Origin: Paludibacteraceae bacterium
GTDB lineage: Bacteria > Bacteroidota > Bacteroidia > Bacteroidales > Paludibacteraceae
Assembly: GCA_024401455.1 (NCBI GenBank)
Contig: JAKSLA010000002.1
Coordinates: 1 to 64,000 of the forward strand
Direction: 5' to 3'
Length of the DNA: 64,000 nucleotides
The stretch's first letter is position 1, and each line of letters opens with the position of its first letter. Under the pieces are notes generated by a model that did no database searches, was not told where the DNA came from, and was given only the letters and a program-made list of their open reading frames with translations. Below are positions 1-7,061 of the stretch, piece by piece. The position numbers were made by a program, and so were the translations under genes.

Positions 1-156
1 CTGAGAAAGCGCCAACATGTCGGCAAACGCTTGCGAATTCATCCAGTGGTAATTGTTCACCACCTCATCTTGAATCAAAGAAATCATGGCATAGCCACCA
101 CCAAAACCGAACAATCCGATTTTGAAAAATACCCAAGCAAGATATAAATATTCCAT
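1..156 (-). CDS. Chromate transporter, second half-size subunit (partial)
   Basis: Only the first 52 codons are in the window; the gene runs off the left edge. The visible N-terminus has the family signature of a hydrophobic helix followed by a Gly-Gly-Gly-Tyr-Ala-Met turn (GLFGFGGGYAM) and then a polar, Asp/Glu-rich stretch. Its start codon overlaps the stop codon of the neighbouring half transporter in a TAATG arrangement, which implies translational coupling. Short-chain CHR proteins normally work as a pair in the inner membrane and are thought to move chromate or a related oxyanion outward. Actual substrate specificity cannot be read from the sequence. Confidence 0.85.
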   Translation of the reverse strand, partial: MEYLYLAWVFFKIGLFGFGGGYAMISLIQDEVVNNYHWMNSQAFADMLALSQ

Positions 157-686
157 TATTGGTACCTCCTTATGATTTGGCCACCAATAGCGGCGGCAAT
201 GATGATATAAATAGGTGAAACCTCCAATTGCCAGATGAGTAGGGCTGCGACGAATGGAATCCAAATAGACTTCCACGTCAACTTGGCCGACTTGATCATC
301 TGGATGGATGGGGCCAAAATAAGAGCAACGACGCAAGGACGTATGCCTTTGAATATCCGTTCGACAAATTCATTGTCCTTCCCCTCGACGAAGAACATGG
401 CGATGAGTATGATGATGAGGAAAGAGGGAAGTGCTGCGCCGAGGGCCGCAGAAAATGCCCCGCCTTTCCCTTTGATCTTATAGCCGACGTAGAGGGCCGT
501 ATTGATGGCAAAGACGCCAGGCAAAGTTTGGACCACGGTAATCATATCCCAAAACTCCTCTTCTGATATCCATCTCTTGCGTTCTACAATGGCTTGCTTC
601 ACCATGCCCAGCATGGCGTAACCTCCTCCCAATGTGAACGCTCCGATGTTCAGAAATATCCTGAACAGATGAAAACACATCATCAT
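156..686 (-). CDS. Chromate transporter, first half-size subunit
   Basis: This 176-residue membrane protein has the short-chain CHR family pattern: an N-terminal helix, the turn FTLGGGYAML near residues 17-26, a polar segment with EEEFWDM, the conserved LPGVFAIN stretch near residue 55, and several further hydrophobic helices to the C-terminus. Half-size chromate transporters function as pairs, and the second half follows directly with a TAATG overlap. Three Met codons in a row at the N-terminus make the exact start uncertain by one or two codons. A TACTTTTG box lies about 75 bases upstream. The natural substrate may be an anion other than chromate. Confidence 0.9.
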   Translation of the reverse strand: MMMCFHLFRIFLNIGAFTLGGGYAMLGMVKQAIVERKRWISEEEFWDMITVVQTLPGVFAINTALYVGYKIKGKGGAFSAALGAALPSFLIIILIAMFFVEGKDNEFVERIFKGIRPCVVALILAPSIQMIKSAKLTWKSIWIPFVAALLIWQLEVSPIYIIIAAAIGGQIIRRYQ

Positions 687-759
687 AGTGAAAAAATTAA
701 AATTTGTCTTGTAATCAGTCGGCTTGGATTCAATCCGATAGTTTCATTTGATTATGGTG

Positions 760-767
760 CAAAAGTA
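760..767 (-). promoter_or_regulatory. Candidate -7 box for the chromate transporter genes
   Basis: On the minus strand these bases read TACTTTTG, matching the Bacteroidota -7 consensus TAnnTTTG. They lie about 75 bases before the first transporter start. No clear TTTG -33 box was found at the usual spacing, so this is a partial match only. Confidence 0.4.
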
Positions 768-948
768 CAATTTTTTTTCTATTGGTACGCATTTTTCTCT
801 TCATTAGGCTCAGAAATCCCCGAAAAGCGCCATTTTTATGTTTTATAATATATTTTATAATTTTGACAAATCAAAAATAATGTTGATTTTTGTGAAAAAT
901 TTAAACGATCAATTTTCTGACCTTTTTTATAATACTATTGAAATACAC

Positions 949-979
949 AAAAAGAGGCTTTGACAGTCTCTTTTTTTTT
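949..979. terminator. Bidirectional intrinsic terminator
   Basis: An 8-base perfect stem (AAAAAGAG with CTCTTTTT) has an 11-base loop and is followed by a run of T on the plus strand and by TTTTTG on the minus strand. It lies beyond the closer cysK terminator and may insulate the chromate transporter genes from read-through. Confidence 0.6.
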
Positions 980-1101
980 GCTCATAACTTATGGCCTTTT
1001 AAAAGGTTAGTGCCTTCTGCTTGATCGGACTTCTAAAGAAAATGGTGATTTCTGTGGATAGGGCTATAACTTCGTTTTCTGTTTCCCTTTTTGGTTATAC
1101 G

Positions 1102-1137
1102 AAAAAAAGAGGGCTCACCTCAAATGGTAAACCCTCT
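1102..1137 (-). terminator. Terminator of cysK
   Basis: On the minus strand the stem AGAGGG/CCCTCT is followed by seven T residues, 42 bases past the cysK stop codon. This is a standard intrinsic terminator at the end of the metY, GNAT, cysK row. Confidence 0.75.
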
Positions 1138-1179
1138 CCGGTTGATAATTATTATGGCGTATAACTTCAACGATACGTT

Positions 1180-2109
1180 TTATTGCTCGATAAGTGCCGT
1201 AGAAAGGTATCTTTCGCCTGTGTCAGGGAGAAGTGCCACGATGGTCTTGCCCTTGTTCTCCGGACGTTTTGCCAATTCGATGGCGGCAAATAAAGAGGCG
1301 CCTGAAGAGATGCCGGCGAAGAATCCGTTGCGGCCAAGTCGGCGTGAAGTTGCTATGGCATCTTCGCTGCTGACAGGAAAAATCTCGTCGATGTACTCTC
1401 GGTTGAAATTCTTAGGCTCGAAACCGGCACCGATTCCTTGAATCTTGTGTGGGCCAGGGGCATTGCCCGAGAGCACGGCACTTGTCGATGGCTCTACAGC
1501 GACTGATTTTACAGACGGCTTGTAAGACTTCAACTTTTTAGCCACGCCGCTGACCGTTCCGCCTGTGCCGACACCGGCAACGAAAATATCAACATCGCCG
1601 TCTGTGTCTCTCCAGATCTCTTCACCGGTAGTGCTTTCGTGGATGGCTGGGTTAGCGGCGTTCTCGAATTGCAATGGCAAGAATGAGCCAGGGTTGGCTG
1701 CTACGATCTCTTTGGCTTTGGCGATGGCGCCCTTCATTCCTTCGCTTCCTGGCGTCAAAACCAACTCGGCACCGTAGGCTGCAATTAGTTTCCTACGCTC
1801 GATGCTCATTGTCTCTGGCAATACGATGATTACCTTGTAACCCTTGACTGCGCCTACCCATGCAAGTCCGATACCCGTGTTTCCGCTTGTTGGTTCTACG
1901 ATGATGCCTCCAGGCTTTAACAATCCGTCTTTCTCTGCTTGCTCGATCATGGCGAGGGCGATGCGGTCTTTAACGCTGCCTCCAGGGTTGAATGCTTCCA
2001 CTTTGACCAAAAGTTTAGCTTGAAGTTGCTCTTCCTTCTCAATGTTGTTCAATCTAACGATTGGGGTGCGACCGATAAGTTCGGTGAAACTATTATATAT
2101 CTGTGCCAT
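1180..2109 (-). CDS. cysK: Cysteine synthase A (O-acetylserine sulfhydrylase)
   Basis: The 309-residue product is the PLP enzyme that converts O-acetyl-L-serine and sulfide to L-cysteine in the cytoplasm. Seen in the sequence: the PLP lysine K47 in PGGSVKDR, the substrate loop TSGNTG at 74-79, and the phosphate-binding GTGGT at 181-185. Length matches the CysK family (about 310). The gene is last in a same-strand row with a GNAT gene 63 bases upstream and metY before that, and it is followed by a good terminator. The same fold is used by cystathionine beta-synthases, but the length without an extra regulatory domain and the motif set favour CysK. Confidence 0.96.
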   Translation of the reverse strand: MAQIYNSFTELIGRTPIVRLNNIEKEEQLQAKLLVKVEAFNPGGSVKDRIALAMIEQAEKDGLLKPGGIIVEPTSGNTGIGLAWVGAVKGYKVIIVLPETMSIERRKLIAAYGAELVLTPGSEGMKGAIAKAKEIVAANPGSFLPLQFENAANPAIHESTTGEEIWRDTDGDVDIFVAGVGTGGTVSGVAKKLKSYKPSVKSVAVEPSTSAVLSGNAPGPHKIQGIGAGFEPKNFNREYIDEIFPVSSEDAIATSRRLGRNGFFAGISSGASLFAAIELAKRPENKGKTIVALLPDTGERYLSTALIEQ

Positions 2110-2172
2110 ATTATATACTGTTAAGAATTGATGAATGTCTGCGCTTGGTTGTGCCTAACGCAAAATGAATTG

Positions 2173-2640
2173 TTAATTTAATGATTTCTCGAATTTGATG
2201 TTGACTCTTGTGTAGTGAGGCGTGAAATCCTTCACTTCGATGAATCCGTACTTGTTGTAGAGGCCCATGGCCGCTTTCAACTTAGTGTTTGACTCTAAAA
2301 TTAGTTTGTTGATGTTGTTGTTCTTAGCGTAGTTGAATATTGCGTCGAATAATTGGTTGGCTACGCCTTTGCCCTGTGCTGCGGGATCGACCGCTAACTT
2401 GGAAATTTCGTATTCCGACTCTCCGTGTTTTAGTAGAGCCACGCATCCAAGGACTTTCTCGTCTTCGGTGGCGAAAAACAGATGCCCTCCTTTGTCGAGT
2501 ATCTCCTTTTTAGGGTTTGTAAGAATTTCAACTTCAAATGGCTCGATTGTGTTTTCGTCGAAGAAGCGAACAATCCAACCACGGTTGAGAGCTTCGAAAT
2601 ATTTCGTGTATTGGGGTTTCCATGATTCAATCTGTGCCAT
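2173..2640 (-). CDS. GNAT family N-acetyltransferase
   Basis: This 155-residue protein shows the acetyl-CoA binding core of the GNAT fold: LAVDPAAQGKGVANQLFDA at about residues 85-103, with the R/Q-x-x-G-x-G/A pyrophosphate loop seen as QGKGVA, and a C-terminal AMGLYNKYGF motif typical of small-molecule acetyltransferases. It sits between metY and cysK on the same strand. That position suggests, but does not prove, a role linked to sulfur amino acids. It does not look like a serine acetyltransferase (CysE), which has a left-handed beta-helix. The substrate is unknown. Confidence 0.88.
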   Translation of the reverse strand: MAQIESWKPQYTKYFEALNRGWIVRFFDENTIEPFEVEILTNPKKEILDKGGHLFFATEDEKVLGCVALLKHGESEYEISKLAVDPAAQGKGVANQLFDAIFNYAKNNNINKLILESNTKLKAAMGLYNKYGFIEVKDFTPHYTRVNIKFEKSLN

Positions 2641-2656
2641 ACCATTCTGTTTTAAG

Positions 2657-2678
2657 GAGACGGGGCTGCCCCCGTCTC
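2657..2678. terminator. GC-rich hairpin between metY and the GNAT gene
   Basis: A 9-base perfect stem (GAGACGGGG with CCCCGTCTC) has a 4-base loop and lies in the 58-base gap after metY. There is no T run on the minus strand, so it may be a weak terminator or an mRNA-stabilising or processing hairpin inside a common transcript. Confidence 0.45.
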
Positions 2679-2698
2679 GGATTATTGGAAATGTGTTA

Positions 2699-3988
2699 TC
2701 AAATGTTGTCGAACGCTTGCTTCAAATCGTCAAGAATATCTTCGATGTGCTCTGTTCCGATACTCAATCTGATTGTGGCTGGTGTGATGTGTTGTTGCTC
2801 CAACTCCTCTGGTGACAACTGTGAGTGAGTCGTTGAATAAGGGTGGATAACAAGGCTCTTCACGTCGGCTACGTTGGCAAGAAGTGAGAAGATCTTCAGA
2901 GAGTCGATAAACTTCCATGCTTCTTCTTGTCCGCCCTTGATCTCGAATGTGAAGATTGACGCACCACCGTTAGGGAAGTACTTTTTGTAGAGTGCATTGT
3001 CCCTATGGCTTGCGAGAGCAGGGTGGTTAACCTTAGATACTTTTGGATTGTTGCTTAGGAAATCGACCACTTTCAATGCGTTCTCGACGTGGCGCTCTAC
3101 TCTCAAAGATAGAGTCTCAAGGCCTTGTAGAAGAATGAATGCGTTGAATGGAGAGATGGCAGCACCTGTGTCGCGGAGGATTACCGCACGGATACGAGTT
3201 ACGAATGCAGCGGCTCCGGCAACGTCGGCGAACACGGCCCCGTGGTAAGATGGATCCGGCTTGGCAAGAGTAGGGAACTTATCTGCATTTGCCTTCCAGT
3301 CGAATTTTCCACCATCGACAATCACGCCTCCAAGTGAACTTCCATGTCCGCCGATGAATTTGGTAGCCGAGTGAACCACGATGTCAGCACCGTGCTCAAG
3401 TGGGCGGATGAGGTATGGCGTGCCGAATGTGTTGTCAACGATAAACGGAATGTTGTGCTTGTGAGCGATGGCAGCAACCTTCTCGATGTCAAGCACGTCG
3501 CTGTTCGGATTGCCGAGCGTCTCTGCGTAGATGACCTTTGTGTTTGGCTTGATTGCTTTCTCTATCGCATCGAAATCAGAGAAGTCGATGATTGAGTAGT
3601 CAATGCCTTGCGTAGAAAGCGTGTGTGTGATGAGGTTGTACGAACCGCCATATAGGTTGTCTGCTGCAACGATGTGGTCGCCGTTTTGAAGGATGTTTTG
3701 CAATGCGTAAGTGATGGCTGCTGCACCGGAAGCTACTGCGAGTCCGGCAACGCCGCCTTCAAGGGCTGCGACTCTCTCTTCGAAAACGCCTTGGGTTGAG
3801 TTGGTCAATCGTCCGTAGATGTTACCTGCGTCACGAAGTCCGAAACGATCTGCGGCGTGTTGAGAGTTGTGGAATACATACGATGCAGTTTGGTAAATAG
3901 GAACTGCGCGTGAATCGGTTGCTGGATCTGGATTCTCTTGTCCTACGTGAAGTTGTAGAGTCTCGAAATGAAGTTTTTTCTGTGCCAT
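2699..3988 (-). CDS. metY: O-acetylhomoserine aminocarboxypropyltransferase (sulfhydrylase)
   Basis: The 429-residue product belongs to the Cys/Met metabolism PLP family. MetY enzymes condense O-acetylhomoserine with sulfide to homocysteine; some members also use O-acetylserine. Seen here: SRAVPIYQTASYVF near residue 30, the IYGRLTNST segment, an aspartate in IVDNTFGTPY, and the PLP lysine K210 in HSATKFIGGHG. The length of about 430 fits MetY rather than the shorter MetB/MetC group (about 380-400). It opens a same-strand row with a GNAT gene and cysK, all consistent with sulfide assimilation. An Lrp-type regulator is transcribed divergently from the shared 170-base gap, so it is a natural candidate controller. 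Confidence 0.94.
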   Translation of the reverse strand: MAQKKLHFETLQLHVGQENPDPATDSRAVPIYQTASYVFHNSQHAADRFGLRDAGNIYGRLTNSTQGVFEERVAALEGGVAGLAVASGAAAITYALQNILQNGDHIVAADNLYGGSYNLITHTLSTQGIDYSIIDFSDFDAIEKAIKPNTKVIYAETLGNPNSDVLDIEKVAAIAHKHNIPFIVDNTFGTPYLIRPLEHGADIVVHSATKFIGGHGSSLGGVIVDGGKFDWKANADKFPTLAKPDPSYHGAVFADVAGAAAFVTRIRAVILRDTGAAISPFNAFILLQGLETLSLRVERHVENALKVVDFLSNNPKVSKVNHPALASHRDNALYKKYFPNGGASIFTFEIKGGQEEAWKFIDSLKIFSLLANVADVKSLVIHPYSTTHSQLSPEELEQQHITPATIRLSIGTEHIEDILDDLKQAFDNI

Positions 3989-4035
3989 AATATTTATCTT
4001 TTTTTGTTGTTAATACTTGTTTTGTTTTGACATTG

Positions 4036-4043
4036 CAAAGTTA
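4036..4043 (-). promoter_or_regulatory. Candidate -7 box of metY
   Basis: On the minus strand these bases read TAACTTTG, a match to TAnnTTTG, 48 bases upstream of the metY start. No clear -33 box is present. It lies back to back with the promoter of the Lrp-type regulator. Confidence 0.45.
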
Positions 4044-4072
4044 TGACCAGTTTGATGTTTGTCTATGAAAAA

Positions 4073-4102
4073 TTGTTTTTTAAGAATAAAAATGTAATTT
4101 TG
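4073..4102 (+). promoter_or_regulatory. Bacteroidota-type promoter of the Lrp-type regulator
   Basis: TTG at 4073-4075, a 19-base spacer, then TAATTTTG at 4095-4102 give the expected -33/-7 layout. Transcription would start near 4109, leaving a 5' leader of about 50 bases before the gene. Confidence 0.65.
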
Positions 4103-4158
4103 TATTCGATCTATAGAAGATAGTTCTATTGGTTGAAAGAAAATAAACTTTTGAAAGA

Positions 4159-4629
4159 ATGAATGCAACGTCAGTATTGGATGACATAGACATCCGCATT
4201 TTGCAAGAACTGCAACAGAATAGTCGCTTGACCAATAAAGAACTTGCGGCTCGTATTCACCTTAGTACAACACCCACGTTTGAGCGTCATCGTAGGTTGG
4301 AACGGGAGGGGTACATCAAGCAATATACTGCCATTGTCGATGCTGACCGCATTGACCGTGGTTTTACGGTGATTTGCAATATCAGTACGCAGAATATATT
4401 CAAGGACAAGATTGATGATTTCCGGGAGCACGTGCAAGAGTGGAAAGAGGTGACGGAATGTTACAACGTGAGTGGCGACTTCGACTTTTCAATGAAAGTC
4501 TGCGTGAGTAGTATGAAAGCCTACCAAGAGTTCATCATTAATAAGGTGGGTGCGATTCCTTATATACTAAAGATTCAGTCCACTTTTGTGATGGATACGC
4601 TCAAGGTGGTCTATGGCGTGCCGTTGTGA
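4159..4629 (+). CDS. Lrp/AsnC family transcriptional regulator
   Basis: The 156-residue product has an N-terminal winged helix-turn-helix (LDDIDIRILQELQQNSRLTNKELAARIHLS, residues about 6-35) and a C-terminal RAM/AsnC ligand-binding domain from about residue 70 with the typical VTECYNVSGDFDF segment. Such proteins form octamers or larger discs and sense amino acids. It is divergent from metY, with 170 bases between the two starts, so regulation of the sulfur cluster in response to an amino acid such as methionine or cysteine is likely but inferred. mnmA follows about 90 bases later with its own promoter box. Confidence 0.93.
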   Translation: MNATSVLDDIDIRILQELQQNSRLTNKELAARIHLSTTPTFERHRRLEREGYIKQYTAIVDADRIDRGFTVICNISTQNIFKDKIDDFREHVQEWKEVTECYNVSGDFDFSMKVCVSSMKAYQEFIINKVGAIPYILKIQSTFVMDTLKVVYGVPL

Positions 4630-4696
4630 TTGCTTGGCGAATTTCTCAAAATCCTGCTAAATCAGTCAAAAAGAGGATAAAAAGCCTAATTTTATG

Positions 4697-4704
4697 TATT
4701 TTTG
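4697..4704 (+). promoter_or_regulatory. Candidate -7 box of mnmA
   Basis: TATTTTTG matches TAnnTTTG and lies 18 bases before the mnmA start, giving a very short leader. No good -33 TTG was found at the usual distance. Confidence 0.4.
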
Positions 4705-4722
4705 TAAAAAAATAGAATCGCA

Positions 4723-5808
4723 ATGAGCAAGGGAAAGGTTTTGATGGCAATGAGCGGTGGCATTGACAGCACTATGTCGGCCATTTTATTGCAGGAACAG
4801 GGCTATGAATTGGTGGGCGTCACCTATCGTGCTTGGGATAGTATGAAGGAGAGTTGCATCGCCAAGGAGAAAGGTTGTTGTACAATCGATGCCATAATGG
4901 AGGCTAAACGTATGGCACAGAGTCTTGGCTTTGAACATCATATCATTGATTTTCGTGAAAATTTCCGTGATTTGGTCATTCAAAACTTCATCGACGAATA
5001 TATGAACGGCAGAACGCCTAATCCTTGTGTCCTGTGTAATGCTACGATCAAGTGGGGAAAATTGTTGGAAGTGGCTGACCAGTTCGGGTGTGATTATATA
5101 GCCACAGGTCACTATGCGCAAATAAAGGAGGAGAACGGACATCGTTATTTGTGTGCTGCCGCTGATACGCATAAGGATCAGACCTATTTCCTTTGGCGAA
5201 TTAGGGAGGATGATCTGGCACGTACGATTTTCCCATTGGGTGGATATACGAAGTTGCAGATTCGTCAGATGGCGAAAGATCGTGGTTATGAGAAACTCTC
5301 CACGAAAACGGAAAGCCAAGAGATTTGCTTCATCCCTAATGATGATTATCGTGATTTTTTGAAGAACAACGTAGAAGATTTCGACCAAAAATGTGTGCCA
5401 GGCCATTTTGTAGATATGCAAGGTCGTAAGATAGGTACCCACCAAGGTTTCCAAAACTATACGATAGGGCAACGTAAGGGGTTGCGCGTCGCTTTTGGCG
5501 AGCCTCGTTATGTGGCAGGAATCAATGCGAAGAAAAATATTGTAAAGTTGGGCGAACGTGACGACCTCTTGTCCTCTACTTTGCATGCGATGGATTGCCA
5601 GTTCACCGATTTGGAGGCATTGCAAAAAAATCCACAGGTCTATGCGCGTATTCGATATAAAAGTCCAGCCACTTTGGCTACGGTGGAGACCGATGGAAAG
5701 AAGATGAAACTCACTTTTGAAGAACCCGTTTGGGGCGTTACGCCTGGACAATCGGTCGTTTTGTATCAAGATGGCAAGGTGATAGGAGGAGGAGTGGTGA
5801 AGAAGTGA
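4723..5808 (+). CDS. mnmA: tRNA-specific 2-thiouridylase MnmA
   Basis: The 361-residue enzyme puts sulfur on C2 of the wobble uridine (U34) of Lys, Glu and Gln tRNAs, using ATP and a persulfide relay. Visible are the PP-loop SGGIDS at residues 11-16, the catalytic cysteine C102 in NPCVLCN, and the partner cysteine C202 in ESQEICFIPN. The spacing is close to the Escherichia coli enzyme. The C-terminal beta-barrel region is complete. One small departure is Ile in the PP-loop, where Val is usual. It is convergent with the downstream LysR gene, with only 43 bases between the stops and no clear hairpin. Confidence 0.96.
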   Translation: MSKGKVLMAMSGGIDSTMSAILLQEQGYELVGVTYRAWDSMKESCIAKEKGCCTIDAIMEAKRMAQSLGFEHHIIDFRENFRDLVIQNFIDEYMNGRTPNPCVLCNATIKWGKLLEVADQFGCDYIATGHYAQIKEENGHRYLCAAADTHKDQTYFLWRIREDDLARTIFPLGGYTKLQIRQMAKDRGYEKLSTKTESQEICFIPNDDYRDFLKNNVEDFDQKCVPGHFVDMQGRKIGTHQGFQNYTIGQRKGLRVAFGEPRYVAGINAKKNIVKLGERDDLLSSTLHAMDCQFTDLEALQKNPQVYARIRYKSPATLATVETDGKKMKLTFEEPVWGVTPGQSVVLYQDGKVIGGGVVKK

Positions 5809-5851
5809 TTCTTTCCTCTTTCCTCGCCACATCGTATCTCCTTTTTTGCTT

Positions 5852-6745
5852 TTATCGTAAAGCGTTCGGCACGGAAAGTTCCTTTTTATATAAGTCGAGG
5901 AACGCCTTGGCCGAGTTTTTCTGGTAACTGTCTTTTAGCGAGAGCACGGAGGCTACCATTTTGTTGTGTTGCTCTAATATTGGAATGGCTTTCAGTTCCT
6001 TTCTGCCTACGATAGTCGTTTTGGAGAGTACCGTCATGTAGAGGGATGTTTCCACCAGTTGAAGTAGTATGTTGGCATCGTTCATTTCGAGGTGCGGATC
6101 GAGTTTCTCTTCTTGGTCTCGTAGTAGTTCGTCCAAAGCACTTCGGGCGCTCAGACCGTGCGAAGGAAGTACCAAGGAGTACTTTTTCAAATCATTTATA
6201 GATACGTTCTTTTGAAAGGCAAGAGGATGTCTGAGGTGAACTATGGCGCAAAGCGGGGCATCGAAAAGGTCGGTCACTTCGATTTGCTCTTCCTTGACCA
6301 CCATGCTGAAAGAGAGAACAAAGTCCAAATCACGGTTTTTAAGCATTTGGAGCAGTTCCATGGCCGTGTTGTAGATTACTTCCAATTTGATGTTGGGATA
6401 CTCCTTCATGAATTTTAGGATGATGGGGGCGAGGCCAAAACTAAGGCTGTAAGTGATGCCGATTCGTAGTGTTCCGATGTTTATGCCTTGTATGTCACGT
6501 ATTCTTTGCAGTCCCAAATCGGCGTCAAAGACCGTTTGTTTGGCAAAAGGAAGGAATTCTGTCCCGGCTTCTGTCAAGTAAACTTTTTTCCCAATTCGAT
6601 CAAATAGAAGGACATTTAATTCTGTCTCCAGTTGTTTTATTTGTTGAGACAAAGTGCTTTGTGTTATGTAAAGTTGTTTTGCGGCTTCCGTAAAGTTCAG
6701 TAATTCAGTTGCTTTAAGGAAGTATCGAAGTTGCCTTAATTCCAT
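5852..6745 (-). CDS. LysR family transcriptional regulator
   Basis: The 297-residue product has the canonical N-terminal LysR helix-turn-helix (residues 1-60: LRQLRYFLKATELLNFTEAA, then TQSTLSQQIKQLE) followed by a two-lobed substrate-binding domain from about residue 90. It is divergent from a small membrane peptide gene and the AspT/YidE-type transporter, with 316 bases between the two annotated large genes. LysR regulators usually control the divergent neighbour, so the transporter is the likely target. An ATCGA/TCGAT dyad sits directly at its start codon and may be an autoregulatory site. The co-inducer is unknown. Confidence 0.93.
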   Translation of the reverse strand: MELRQLRYFLKATELLNFTEAAKQLYITQSTLSQQIKQLETELNVLLFDRIGKKVYLTEAGTEFLPFAKQTVFDADLGLQRIRDIQGINIGTLRIGITYSLSFGLAPIILKFMKEYPNIKLEVIYNTAMELLQMLKNRDLDFVLSFSMVVKEEQIEVTDLFDAPLCAIVHLRHPLAFQKNVSINDLKKYSLVLPSHGLSARSALDELLRDQEEKLDPHLEMNDANILLQLVETSLYMTVLSKTTIVGRKELKAIPILEQHNKMVASVLSLKDSYQKNSAKAFLDLYKKELSVPNALR

Positions 6746-6764
6746 ATCGATTAGTATTTTCGAT
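6746..6764. promoter_or_regulatory. Candidate LysR-type operator dyad
   Basis: The inverted repeat ATCGA (6746-6750) and TCGAT (6760-6764), separated by 9 bases, lies immediately upstream of the LysR start codon. Length and position fit a LysR autoregulatory site, but such short dyads also arise by chance. Confidence 0.35.
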
Positions 6765-6903
6765 TGATGTAATAGAATAAAATCGGTTACAAAGTTGGAT
6801 AAATTTACATTCTAAACCTAATTTCGCAGCCAAAATCGCACAAGTGATTTTTCCGGGAAAACAGAATTCGTGCATTATTGTTGAATTTTTTAATGAAACG
6901 AAA

Positions 6904-6975
6904 ATGGGCTTTTTGACATTGTTTGGACTTGTCGTGGTCTTGGCTATAGTAGCAAAGGTTTATAAAGGAATTTGA
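6904..6975 (+). CDS. Possible 23-residue single-helix membrane peptide
   Basis: ATG at 6904 opens a frame encoding a peptide with one hydrophobic helix (FLTLFGLVVVLAIVAKV) and a short basic tail ending in KVYKGI. It lies in the divergent region between the LysR regulator and the transporter, 86 bases before the transporter start and on the same strand. Small one-helix proteins of this kind are often subunits or regulators of a neighbouring membrane transporter. An A-rich stretch precedes the ATG, which favours translation in Bacteroidota. No named family is recognised. The frame is short enough to occur by chance. Confidence 0.4.
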   Translation: MGFLTLFGLVVVLAIVAKVYKGI

Positions 6976-7061
6976 TGAAATTCCAGATTGTTTAATTCAA
7001 AGGGGAACCCGTGAAAGGGGACTTCCTTTTAACTTGTTGGAAATAAAAGATTAAAAAAGAT

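Larger units (their letters stand above)
687..1179. other. Intergenic stretch with promoter box and two terminators
   Basis: No gene is supported in these 493 bases. They hold the upstream region of the chromate transporter pair (minus strand), an AT-rich spacer, and two hairpins at 949-979 and 1102-1137 that fit the 3' end of the cysK transcript arriving from the right. Confidence 0.6.

Noticed and set aside
4786-5832. 348-codon open frame on the minus strand opposite mnmA
   Set aside because: It lies wholly inside mnmA, which has all catalytic motifs; the antisense frame has no recognisable domain and arises from codon bias.
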